A stretch of DNA of 64,000 nucleotides, from positions 1 to 64,000 of the forward strand of contig JAGRIH010000007.1 of NCBI GenBank assembly GCA_020443345.1. The letters are read 5' to 3'. A model generated the notes under the pieces. It ran no database searches and was not told where the DNA came from. It saw only the letters and a program-made list of their open reading frames with translations. Every line of letters begins with the position of its first letter. Within the stretch, counting starts at the first letter, position 1. Below, one piece after another: positions 1 to 6,532 of this stretch. A program made the position numbers and the translations under genes. This stretch comes from Halioglobus sp. (GTDB lineage: Bacteria; Pseudomonadota; Gammaproteobacteria; Pseudomonadales; Halieaceae).

Positions 1-1
1 A

Positions 2-310
2 CCCACTCGATCAGGGGAAGGCCCACAAAATCTAGATTTTAGGGATATGGCGGTTCACCCGGCAACTGGTACAACTGCCCTCCAACATCATGTCGAACTA
101 AACAAAATTACTGATTGGAGGTACGCCACGTTCCGATTTCACAACGCCAGAATCATTTACGGCCTCAATCTAGCGATAGTCTGCCAAACCGTGTCCATAT
201 TGTCCCCGAAAGTTTCTACTGACTTATCAAATCATTGCAATAAGCTAGAAGCATCATTGAAACCCGCTCTAAAAAAATGGGAGAGAAAATATGGCAGGCT
301 CTGGGAGTAA
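2..310 (+). CDS. Possible 3' part of a cassette gene, unknown function (partial)
   Basis: The frame is open from the left edge of the window to a TAA at 308-310; an internal ATG lies at 47. The last 30 residues are charged and lysine-rich, as expected of a real protein end. The stop lies 3 bp before an attC-like site, which is where a cassette gene normally ends. I do not recognise a family. It could be the tail of a longer gene cut by the window edge, or a chance open frame. Base composition is AT-richer than the core genome to the right. Confidence 0.35.
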   Translation, partial: PTRSGEGPQNLDFRDMAVHPATGTTALQHHVELNKITDWRYATFRFHNARIIYGLNLAIVCQTVSILSPKVSTDLSNHCNKLEASLKPALKKWERKYGRLWE

Positions 311-313
311 TGC

Positions 314-400
314 ACTTAACAAGAACCGGCAGTTCGGCCCTGCGGGTCCGGACGCAAAAACCGCTACGCGGTTTCCGCGCCGCTGCGGCAAGTGTTACAC
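314..400 (+). other. attC-like integron recombination site 1
   Basis: It starts with ACTTAAC (314-320, fits RYYYAAC) and ends with GTTACAC (394-400, one mismatch to GTTRRRY). Inside is a perfect hairpin AAACCGC/GCGGTTT. The left arm CCGGCAG pairs with the right arm CTGCGG except for one extra G, the bulged base typical of attC. Its right core GTTACAC is exactly complementary to GTGTAAC that opens the next site, as expected for the two ends of one cassette. Confidence 0.55.
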
Positions 401-461
401 GTCTTAAAGACCTACAGCTCTGCCTCTTGCAAAAATACGGCAATGCCGTACAATTAGTGGC

Positions 462-773
462 ATGATATTCATCGAAGCCAGCGCTTTCACAAAGCTTCTT
501 CCAGATTACCTTTCCGATGAAGATTATCGAGCCTTGCAAACGTACCTTATGCAAAAGCCTGATGCAGGCGATATTGTCAAAAGTTCAGGAGGCGTCAGGA
601 AGGTTCGCTGGGCTGCTGATGGAAAGGGAAAACGCGGTGGTGTTCGAGTTATCTACTACTGGAGGAAGCCTGATCATGAAATCTGGATGCTTACGATTTA
701 TAGCAAATCGGAGCGGTCTACGATTCCTGGTCATAGTTTGAAACAAATTGCAGAGGCAATCGATCATGAGTAA
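462..773 (+). CDS. RelE/HigB-type toxin of a type II toxin-antitoxin module
   Basis: A 103-residue basic protein of the RelE/ParE superfamily, HigB2-like. Family members are usually ribosome-dependent mRNA nucleases. Visible hallmarks are the strand-rich C-terminal half with VRKVRWA, GGVRVIYYW and IWMLTIYSKSE, followed by the terminal helix HSLKQIAEAI. It begins at ATG 462 and overlaps the downstream antitoxin by 8 bp (antitoxin ATG at 766), so the toxin-first order and coupling match higBA-type modules. It lies between two attC-like sites, so it is the cargo of an integron cassette, where such modules are thought to stabilise the array. Confidence 0.85.
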   Translation: MIFIEASAFTKLLPDYLSDEDYRALQTYLMQKPDAGDIVKSSGGVRKVRWAADGKGKRGGVRVIYYWRKPDHEIWMLTIYSKSERSTIPGHSLKQIAEAIDHE

Positions 774-1053
774 ACGAGATATCGGAGCTGAGATACTGGA
801 TGGCATTAGAGAAATTCAGCAGTACAAGAAGGGCAAGGTTCAATTAAAAGCCACGGAGCTTTCGGAGCCTTCACCTCCGCAAGTAATCCGCTCAAAACTC
901 AAAATGTCACAATCCGCATTTGCTGGATTACTGGGTGTCAGTATGCGTACGCTGCAAGATTGGGAGCAAGGCCGCCGTGAACCACAAGGCCCGGCCGTGG
1001 CGCTGTTGCGCATTGCGGAGCAACACCCCGAAGTTTTCACACAGCTCCACTAA
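766..1053 (+). CDS. HTH antitoxin (HigA/NadS-like) partner of the upstream toxin
   Basis: A 95-residue protein with a Cro/cI-type helix-turn-helix in its C-terminal half (KMSQSAFAGLLGVSMRTLQ then WEQGRREPQGPA), the layout of NadS/HigA antitoxins that neutralise RelE-type toxins and repress their own operon. ATG 766 overlaps the toxin stop (771-773); a TTG at 748 would give six more residues but the ATG fits translational coupling better. The TAA at 1051-1053 lies 2 bp before the next attC-like site. Confidence 0.85.
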   Translation: MSKRDIGAEILDGIREIQQYKKGKVQLKATELSEPSPPQVIRSKLKMSQSAFAGLLGVSMRTLQDWEQGRREPQGPAVALLRIAEQHPEVFTQLH

Positions 1054-1055
1054 AC

Positions 1056-1128
1056 GTGTAACAAGTGCAGGCTGTCGGACAAATTACTTGCTGCGCTCGC
1101 AATTTGCCGCAGCTGCAGGCGCTAGGGC
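1056..1128 (+). other. attC integron recombination site 2
   Basis: It starts with GTGTAAC (1056-1062) and ends with GCTAGGGC (1121-1128). The arm TGCAGGCTGTCGGACAAATT pairs with AATTTGCCGCAGCTGCA along its whole length except for three extra bases (G, T, A) on one side. Unpaired extrahelical bases like these are the structural signature that IntI integrases read in folded attC. This is the clearest site of the array. Confidence 0.75.
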
Positions 1129-1436
1129 TTACTGCGCTTTTGCCAATAGCCAGGTTTTCGGGAGTGGTGAGCAATGGCAATAACTACAGCCTCTTCCGGC
1201 AGTTCAATAGCGATGATATCGTATGGAAAGCGCTCCAGAATCAGGCGTCTTGCTCCGGTATCCCCGGCTTCTTCGGGGAGAGGTGATAATGGGATAAAGT
1301 TTTCTTCGATAACGTCGATGGCAGCATCAACAGCAGCAAAAAACCCGGCCCCGAGCCCAGGCTGCTCATACTCATACCATGCTGCTGCCTCTATTGCTTC
1401 CTGCGAGGCCTCTTCCAGTATCCTTACCGTTCGCAC
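1122..1436 (-). CDS. ParE/RelE-family toxin, reversed in its cassette
   Basis: A 104-residue ParE-superfamily protein: the N-terminal helix pair (EASQEAIEAAAWYEYEQPGLG, FFAAVDAAIDVIEEN) and the strands ARRLILERFPYDIIAIEL and VVIAIAHHSRKPGYW end in the usual RxxxYW-like tail. ParE/RelE toxins attack gyrase or ribosome-bound mRNA; which applies here cannot be read from sequence. It follows its antitoxin by 2 bp. The genes run against the direction of the other cassettes, and the TAG (1122-1124) lies inside the right core of attC 2. Confidence 0.85.
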   Translation of the reverse strand: MRTVRILEEASQEAIEAAAWYEYEQPGLGAGFFAAVDAAIDVIEENFIPLSPLPEEAGDTGARRLILERFPYDIIAIELPEEAVVIAIAHHSRKPGYWQKRSKP

Positions 1437-1438
1437 TA

Positions 1439-1675
1439 TTACCGGCCTAACCTCGCTCTCATCTTTGACCGAAATTCTTCGCGGCTGAGCAGCGTAGCGT
1501 TTCCGCTTTTAACCTTGGAAACACGTCGAACTATTTCATCATTCCAAGCCTGCTCCACTGAGTCGTCACTGGGGCCGTCCAAGCTCATTATCAGCTCGTG
1601 AGCCAGCGCTGCACGTTCCGACTGGGAGAGAGTCGAAATCTGAGAGCGTAGGTGGTCTAATGTTTCGGTAGTCAT
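1439..1675 (-). CDS. Addiction-module antitoxin, ParD-like putative addiction component
   Basis: A 78-residue acidic protein of the 'putative addiction module component' type: an N-terminal repeat of helices (LRSQISTLSQSERAALAHEL) followed by a linker with AWNDEIVRRV, a pattern common to short antitoxins paired with ParE-like toxins. ATG at 1675, with AGGCACC upstream as a plausible ribosome site. It is the first gene of a two-gene minus-strand module and should both neutralise the toxin and repress the promoter between 1675 and attC 3. Confidence 0.8.
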   Translation of the reverse strand: MTTETLDHLRSQISTLSQSERAALAHELIMSLDGPSDDSVEQAWNDEIVRRVSKVKSGNATLLSREEFRSKMRARLGR

Positions 1676-1721
1676 GGTGCCTCCACGAATCGCTATACGA
1701 TTATGCTATCCCGATTTGAAG

Positions 1722-1807
1722 GCCCTAACAAGGCCAGTCACGGCGACGCCTGCTACGTTGCGGCTTCGCCTCCATTTCGCAGCCACGCATGCTGGTGGCG
1801 TTATGAC
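1722..1807 (+). other. attC-like integron recombination site 3
   Basis: It starts with GCCCTAAC (1722-1729) and ends with GTTATGAC (1800-1807). The opening core is complementary in 7 of 8 positions to GCTAGGGC of site 2, so the reversed toxin-antitoxin pair forms one cassette. An inner hairpin GGCGACGCC/GGCTTCGCC (one mismatch) is visible. Confidence 0.55.
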
Positions 1808-1821
1808 TATTAAGGGTAATC

Positions 1822-2388
1822 ATGAAAGCTGAAGAAATAGCTCAAAAAAATTCTTATTGGATTATAAAGGTATACCCTTTTGGGGTCTTAGCATTAGCTC
1901 TAATTTTGAATTTCATGTTTGGAATAGAACCAATCCAAATATCTAACCCATCAAAAGAGCTATTCGGATTAGTATCATTCGCAGCTATAATTTTAGCTAT
2001 TAACCATTCATGGATAATGACTGTGACTGAGTTAACCCGAAATCGATACAAAATATTTGCATCACCCGAAGAGTGGATCTCAAACGATTGTAAAAAACTT
2101 GATGTTACAGAGAAAGGTAGTTTCGAGATTGAAAGGTGTTTAAATACACACAGAAATACAACTGAGAATATCGTTTATTATATTCTTTTCGTGTTTGCTT
2201 TTTCTTTTGTCACACCTAGCCAATTAGCAGCGTGGGCATGGCTTCTTGTATTTCCCATATCGCGCTTAGGTTACACTTATAGTTATTTTACAGGCAACGA
2301 TAATACACGAGGCATATTCATGTCGTTGACATTATTATCTGTTTACGGCATCGCAAGTTATTTGGCATTAAGTTTTCTCTTCAAATAA
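1822..2388 (+). CDS. MAPEG-family membrane protein, mPGES-1-like, cassette-borne
   Basis: A 188-residue integral membrane protein with four hydrophobic segments, strikingly AT-rich. I place it in the MAPEG family (membrane glutathione-transferase/prostaglandin-E-synthase fold): the central ERCLNTHRNTTENI matches the family's R-x-x-x-HRN-x-x-EN helix and the RYKIFASPEEW loop matches the mPGES-1 'R..AF.NPED' region. The later SRLGYTYSYFTG and NTRG keep the arginine aligned with catalytic Arg126 of mPGES-1, but the following Ser is Gly. The start ATG 1822 has GGTAAT upstream. It is the single gene of a cassette between sites 3 and 4; substrate unknown, glutathione-dependent detoxification is the family-based guess. 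Confidence 0.7.
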   Translation: MKAEEIAQKNSYWIIKVYPFGVLALALILNFMFGIEPIQISNPSKELFGLVSFAAIILAINHSWIMTVTELTRNRYKIFASPEEWISNDCKKLDVTEKGSFEIERCLNTHRNTTENIVYYILFVFAFSFVTPSQLAAWAWLLVFPISRLGYTYSYFTGNDNTRGIFMSLTLLSVYGIASYLALSFLFK

Positions 2389-2398
2389 TTAGCAAAAA

Positions 2399-2452
2399 GT
2401 CAACAGATAAAGATATGTCGCGCGTAGCCGCGACATTATCGCGTTGTTGAAC
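2399..2452 (+). other. Short attC-like site 4, right core GTTGAAC
   Basis: An imperfect stem runs from GTCAACA (2399) to GTTGAAC (2446-2452, fits GTTRRRY) with an inner perfect stem ATGTCGCG/CGCGACAT around the loop CGTAGC. GTCAAC resembles the expected partner GTCATAAC of site 3 with two bases lost. The final GAAC is a favoured target tetranucleotide of IS91-family elements, and the IS begins right after it. Confidence 0.4.
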
Positions 2453-2577
2453 GAGCCCGGTGCAGTGCTCGGTCTTCCTTCTACTCTATAGCAGATAAAT
2501 CGATAGGGTCCTGAGGTCAGCGCACCCCAGTGTCAGGCATGTCAGTTTTTCCAGGCGAGAGAAAGCCTCACCACAGA

Positions 2578-2593
2578 GGGTGATATCTCACCC
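2578..2593. promoter_or_regulatory. Hairpin near the presumed origin end of the IS91 element
   Basis: GGGTGA (2578-2583) and TCACCC (2588-2593) form a perfect 6-bp stem with a TATC loop, about 80 bp downstream of the transposase stop. IS91 origin ends carry such a stem upstream of the nick site; assignment as oriIS is inference from position only. It could alternatively end the transposase transcript, although no T-run follows. Confidence 0.35.
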
Positions 2594-2672
2594 AGACTGT
2601 GTCATAGGATCATCGGCCCTCCCGGTGAGTGAGTGTCAGTCGCACATGGGGGCTGCCCGATTACCCCGGCTG

Positions 2673-3715
2673 CTATTTTGGCGGTCGGAATCCGATCACG
2701 AACAAGGGGTGACCACAGTGGCGGCAGGGAAAGGTCGGCCGCTGTATCGTTTCAGGGACGATTCTGTTCCAGACCCCCAGCACTTTCTGAACGAGCAACA
2801 GCACCTTTCGGGCATTGCCGTGCAGAAAGCCGTAGTCCCGCACACGGCGAAACCCCTTCGGCAACACGTGCTGCATCAGCAGCCACAAGAAATCCTCGCC
2901 TGGCAGCGTTCGAGTGCGCTCATCGCCGGTCTTGCTGTCCCGGTAATGGAAGGTGACCTGTTCGCCGTCCTCGGCGATAATCTGTCGCTCGCCAATAACC
3001 CCCCCGATACAAATACCGTGACAGGTATTTCAGTGCCGGTAACCCCCGGCCCGCATGGGTACAGGGGGCAATCCAGGTTGAAGGCACGGCGTTGGGCAAT
3101 GCGAGGCCAGCCTCCCGGATAGCCGCCAGCACCCGCGCCCGGAACACCTGGGCCAGTGCCTGTTCATTGAACAGGTATTTACCTCGCAACGTCTTCCACT
3201 GCCGCCGCAGGGGGTTCAGAGCGCCGCCCGGCACGACCAGATGCACATGCGGATGGTAGTCCAACCGCCGGGTGTGCGTGTGCAACACCGCCGTCATCCC
3301 GATGCGTCCCCCCCCACTTGTCAGCGTTGCCGGCAAAGGTGGCCAGGGTACTGTGGGCACAGGCGAACAATAGGCCATAGATCAGGACAGGATGACGCCG
3401 GGCCAGGGCACGCAGTTCACCCGGGAGGGTGAAGGTCACGAGAAAATACTCGACCGGCAACAGTTTTTGCCGCTGGCGCTCCAACCAGCGGGCGGTGTCG
3501 TGGTGCTGGCAACGAGGGCAACTGCGGTGACCGCAGGAGCGGTAACGGGTTTGCGCATCGTGGCAGGCGGGACAATCGAGAAGGATCTCTCCGCACTGCG
3601 CTGTGCGACAGGCCAGCATCGCCGTCAGGGCACGGCGCTGGTCGCGGGTGAGGCGATGGCCATACTGTCGGATAAACCGGTCTTGGTAACGCTCAATCAG
3701 GGTGGCAAGTTCCAT
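2673..3715 (-). pseudogene. IS91-family HUH transposase, broken by two +1 frameshifts in poly-G tracts
   Basis: The start ATG 3713-3715 overlaps the recombinase stop (TGATG). The N-terminus has the zinc-ribbon (CPACHDA, CGHRSCPRCQ) of IS91 transposases. The frame is lost at a G8 tract (plus-strand C8 at 3308-3315); the next frame carries the HUH motif LDYHPHVHLVVPGG and the YLSRYLYRG tyrosine motif. It is lost again at a G7 tract (C7 at 2999-3005), after which a third frame carries TFHYRDSKTG, WLLMQHVLPKGFRRVRDYG and ends at TAG 2673. Each break is one base too many. All expected domains are present, so the gene is otherwise intact: recent decay, homopolymer miscalls, or slippage-dependent expression are all possible. 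Confidence 0.8.
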
Positions 3716-4623
3716 CAGGCGGGCCTCCCGGCAGGAGGTATCGACAGCTGGCTCACCAAGGTGTTGATGAGTCGCGCGGTGTCCTGTTGCACCGGGTCGG
3801 TGAGTTGGGTATAGAGGGCCGTGGTTTGTGGGTTCTGATGACCCAGTTCCTTTTGGATGGCGCGCAGATTGAGTCCCTCTTCGACCAGATGGGTGCCGTA
3901 GCAATGACGCAGCAAATGGATGGTAACCTGCTTGTTAATATTGCAGGCCTGCGCGATGGCCTTGAACGACCGCTGCACACCGCCGCGGTCCATGGGCGCC
4001 TTCGCCCGGTGTTGTTCGGCGGGTGTTTTCCCGGCGGGAAACAGGAATCGGCGGTGTCGGTGTGTGATCCAGTATTGACGCAGAAAAACCGGAGTGGCAT
4101 CCGGCAGAGTGACGAAGCGGTCTTTGCGACTCTTGCCACAACGGATGTGCACCCGGTGGCGTGAGGCATCGATATCGGCGATGGTGAGATTGAGTGCCTC
4201 GCCGAGCCGCAGGCCCATGGAGTAGGTCGTCAGAAAGAAAGTCCGATAACGCGGCTGCTGCGTGGCATTGAGGATACGGGAGATCTCAGTTGACGTCAGA
4301 ATAGCCGGTAGCGATTTGACTTGAGGGGGTTTGACGATATCCACCCATAGCCATTTCTTGTCGAGTACCTGCTTGTAGAAGAACTGGAGGCCATTGCGGT
4401 CGACCTTGACGGTACTCCAGGAGTGGGAGTTGACCAGGTTCCCGAAATATTCCTTCAGGTCAGCGACGGTGAGGCGGTCGGGACAGCGATCGAAGTGCTC
4501 GGTGACCCGGCGTAGAGCACGGGCATAGCCATCGACCGTGTTCTTGCTTTTGCCTTGTCGACGCAGTGCGTTAATATGTTGTTGATACAGTGATTCGTAA
4601 CGGGATTGCTGTGTCTTGTTCAT
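3715..4623 (-). CDS. Tyrosine recombinase (phage-integrase family) of the IS91-like element
   Basis: A 302-residue site-specific recombinase. The N-terminal SAM-like core-binding domain (residues ~10-95, with GKSKNTVDGYARALRRV) precedes the catalytic domain with the full R-H-R-H-Y set: Arg in MGLRLGEAL, HLLRH, GHQNPQTT and Tyr in ALYTQLT. It is coupled to the transposase by TGATG. In related IS91-like elements this gene's role is unproven; co-integrate or circle resolution is a guess. The start ATG 4621-4623 is chosen because AGAGGA lies 7 bp upstream; a GTG/ATG 12 codons further up would read through the inverted repeat. Confidence 0.85.
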   Translation of the reverse strand: MNKTQQSRYESLYQQHINALRRQGKSKNTVDGYARALRRVTEHFDRCPDRLTVADLKEYFGNLVNSHSWSTVKVDRNGLQFFYKQVLDKKWLWVDIVKPPQVKSLPAILTSTEISRILNATQQPRYRTFFLTTYSMGLRLGEALNLTIADIDASRHRVHIRCGKSRKDRFVTLPDATPVFLRQYWITHRHRRFLFPAGKTPAEQHRAKAPMDRGGVQRSFKAIAQACNINKQVTIHLLRHCYGTHLVEEGLNLRAIQKELGHQNPQTTALYTQLTDPVQQDTARLINTLVSQLSIPPAGRPA

Positions 4624-4672
4624 GATAATTCCTCTGTTGTCGTGCCCGGGCCTGGGCACGTGAGGAATTATC
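4624..4672 (-). promoter_or_regulatory. Nested inverted repeat that can hide the recombinase ribosome-binding site
   Basis: An 11-bp perfect inverted repeat (GATAATTCCTC at 4624-4634, GAGGAATTATC at 4662-4672) encloses a second perfect 6-bp hairpin (GTGCCC/GGGCAC, 4642-4659). Read on the minus strand, the arm next to the ATG contains the Shine-Dalgarno GAGGA 7 bp before the start codon. Any transcript entering from outside the element would fold the SD into the stem. This is seen directly; the control role is inferred by analogy with IS10, IS50 and IS200, which block translation on read-through mRNA. It may also be part of the terminal end of the IS. Confidence 0.6.
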
Positions 4673-4948
4673 GGTCAGAAGTTAGGCTGAGGGTTTTCTG
4701 CCGCGCAGCGGCTCCGTTCAACGAAGGCACGGAATGGAGTGCTTTCTCCTCCGCGCGCTGTTTCCACAACGGGTTGCAACTCATCAGACGCACTATCCAG
4801 CATTCCGCGACTTGCTATACTTGAACGGCTGTGTTTTGGCGATGGTCGGTTTATCACCTGGTTGGCTCAGGAGAGCGGCTGACTGACATGGCATTCCATC
4901 CGACGGACATCGCGTGATGCGGCCTGCCGGCGGCTGAGCTCGGGGATT
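4673..4948. other. Intergenic stretch between IS element and next gene
   Basis: No convincing gene. It contains GTTAGGC (4681-4687) and GTTCAAC (4716-4722), both matching integron core-site consensus; GTTCAAC is the exact complement of GTTGAAC at 2446-2452 on the other side of the IS. A GCCGC/GCGGC hairpin lies between them. I could not fold a full attC here, so the stretch may be a cassette remnant split by the IS. Confidence 0.4.
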
Positions 4949-5590
4949 ATGTTTCAGAATCAGCACACGGACAACGATAAGCTCTGGATGTCAGAGGCGA
5001 CGCGGGCAGAGCTTCGGCTGCTCGACATTGGCTTTGTCGTATCCGATAGTTACTACTATGGTCCCGACAAGGATTTTACTCAAGAACAATGGGCTGAACT
5101 TCGTGAGCCAATCCCCGATCCGGGAATAGATAAAGTGCATGGCTACATCTCATTCTCATCCGTTGAGGACGATGTTGGTCCAGTCGTTGAATATTATGAG
5201 AACGTCGGGCGTTTAGCCGGCAAGCACAGGAAGCCGTTGGGGCCAAGGAGCCCTTACACCTGGATACGTCCGTTCATTTCATTTGGGGAGAAGTCGTGCA
5301 TAACATGTCCCTGGTATGACACGAAAGAGGAAGCGGAGTCCTTTTTGTCCAGCTTCGCTCTCCAGGCCGAAGGTGAAATCGTTGGGGATACAGATCAGGG
5401 CTGGGAACTCGTGGTTTGCGTAAAAGGCGGTATCGCGTATTTCCACGAATGGGACCCAGATTACGAGCAGGGACATGTAAGTATTTGCTGCGACTATCCC
5501 CCGGTCTACGAAGCCGCAAAATGCGCGCAAATCCGATTAAATAAAGTGATCGCGCAACTGCATGAAAAACTGGGCGTGAATTACTGGTGA
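4949..5590 (+). CDS. Hypothetical soluble protein, cassette-type
   Basis: A 213-residue acidic protein that I do not recognise. It has no signal peptide or membrane segment. Tryptophan, tyrosine and aspartate are frequent (DSYYYGPDKDF, AYFHEWDPDYEQGHVSICC). The last 40 residues look helical (YEAAKCAQIRLNKVIAQLHEKLG). It starts at ATG 4949 after GGGGATT. It stands alone between the IS element and the GFA gene, in the same direction as the other cassettes, and is AT-richer than the core genome. A function cannot be assigned. Confidence 0.65.
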   Translation: MFQNQHTDNDKLWMSEATRAELRLLDIGFVVSDSYYYGPDKDFTQEQWAELREPIPDPGIDKVHGYISFSSVEDDVGPVVEYYENVGRLAGKHRKPLGPRSPYTWIRPFISFGEKSCITCPWYDTKEEAESFLSSFALQAEGEIVGDTDQGWELVVCVKGGIAYFHEWDPDYEQGHVSICCDYPPVYEAAKCAQIRLNKVIAQLHEKLGVNYW

Positions 5591-5591
5591 T

Positions 5592-5676
5592 CTATCGTGC
5601 ACGCCGTTTGTCAACGCAGTTTTCGCTACGCACATCGGGTCACACTTTGAATGCGCCCCCTTAGTTGGCGTTAGCA
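5592..5676 (+). other. Degenerate attC-like region
   Basis: The stretch ends with GGCGTTAGC (around 5668-5676), which looks like a cassette junction, and ACGCC near 5602 can pair with GGCGT there. Folding is weak and the left core is not clear. It is listed because it separates two same-direction accessory genes as a cassette boundary would. Confidence 0.25.
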
Positions 5677-5704
5677 AGCACCACCGATAAATATGGAGAC
5701 TCTC

Positions 5705-6103
5705 ATGAAAGGTAACTGTTTGTGCGGTGCCATTGAAGTCGTTGCTGAAAGACAGACAGAAGTGGGGCTCTGCCACTGTTCCACCTGCAGACGTTGGTCT
5801 GGCGGTCCAATGTTTGCTGTCCATTGTGGTCCGAACGTCGAGTTTAAAGGGGAGAAAGTATCAATTTACCGGTCTTCCGACTGGGCGCAGCGTGGCTTTT
5901 GCGCCACATGTGGCACGCACCTTTACTATCACTTGCTGCCGAGCAATGAGTATATCATCCCTGCCGGATTATTCCAGAGCGAGCAGTTCGAACTGAAGAG
6001 CGAGATATTTATTGATGAGAAGCCTGCTTTCTACGAGTTCAAGAACAAAACAAACAAAATGACAGGCCAGGAAGTCTTCGAACAATTTGCTCCGAAGGAT
6101 TAA
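5705..6103 (+). CDS. GFA-family zinc-binding protein (CENP-V/Gfa domain)
   Basis: A 132-residue single-domain protein of the Gfa family, named after the glutathione-dependent formaldehyde-activating enzyme; most members have no proven substrate. The zinc-binding cysteines are present in order: GNCLCGAIEV, CHCSTCRRWSGG and FCATCGTHLYY. ATG 5705 is preferred over ATG 5693 because GGAG (5695-5698) sits 6 bp before it. Gfa proteins are frequent integron cargo, in keeping with its place in this array. Confidence 0.85.
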   Translation: MKGNCLCGAIEVVAERQTEVGLCHCSTCRRWSGGPMFAVHCGPNVEFKGEKVSIYRSSDWAQRGFCATCGTHLYYHLLPSNEYIIPAGLFQSEQFELKSEIFIDEKPAFYEFKNKTNKMTGQEVFEQFAPKD

Positions 6104-6532
6104 ACGCAGTTGTCGACAAGTCGCAGCGGTACGCGGCCCGCGGGTGTCGCTGTTACTAAGGGTTTCACCGCCAAAGGCTCGAATAAGGCGGCTGGTATTC
6201 TGGATTTCCCAAATGATCATGGTTTTGGTGGGGTGGGATCGCCGGTTGTCGTGACGCTTGCGAGTACAGGAGTATGCTAAATTTGCGTTCGCTGTCATGT
6301 TCACAGTCGTCGCGGGCCTTTCTTTGCCTGGTTGTTCCGAGGCGCTGGCAATAGACGCCAACGTCACGCACGAACAGTGGTGTAAACTGGAGCGGTGTAC
6401 CCAGTTGAATTGGAAAACTGTGTATAATTTTTTGGCCGATCCAACACAGAGGCCGGATCACACCGATACGTGTAATCATGGATAATGATGAACGGCCGCA
6501 CGCCGGCAAAGATGCCTGGAAAGAGGTCGATT
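6104..6532. other. Accessory-to-core junction, no convincing gene
   Basis: About 430 bp between the last cassette-like gene and tspO. An open frame from ATG 6297 to 6485 has a lipobox-like LSLPGC and some cysteines, but no ribosome site and no recognisable family. A TATAAT (6423-6428) could be the -10 of the tspO promoter; no good -35 is at the right distance. The transition from AT-rich accessory DNA to GC-rich core DNA occurs here. Confidence 0.4.

Larger units (their letters stand above)
2453..4672 (-). mobile_element. IS91-family element with accessory tyrosine recombinase
   Basis: A minus-strand element with two coupled genes: a tyrosine recombinase (first) and an IS91/HUH (Y2) transposase (second, frameshifted). 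This gene pair is known in a subgroup of IS91-like elements. IS91 transposition is rolling-circle, generates no target duplication, and its origin end abuts GAAC/CAAG (GTTC/CTTG). The left (origin-side) boundary is set here because GAAC at 2449-2452 precedes it; a hairpin at 2578-2593 may belong to the origin. The right boundary is not certain; I stop at the inverted repeat that ends at 4672, but it could extend towards 4720. Confidence 0.6.

Noticed and set aside
6104-6170. Sixth attC site behind the GFA gene
   Set aside because: GC-rich inverted segments are present but neither core fits the consensus and the arms do not pair over a useful length.
6258-6485. Open frame with lipobox-like LSLPGC
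   Set aside because: TTG start without ribosome site, no family resemblance, lies in the junction region; left as noted sequence only.
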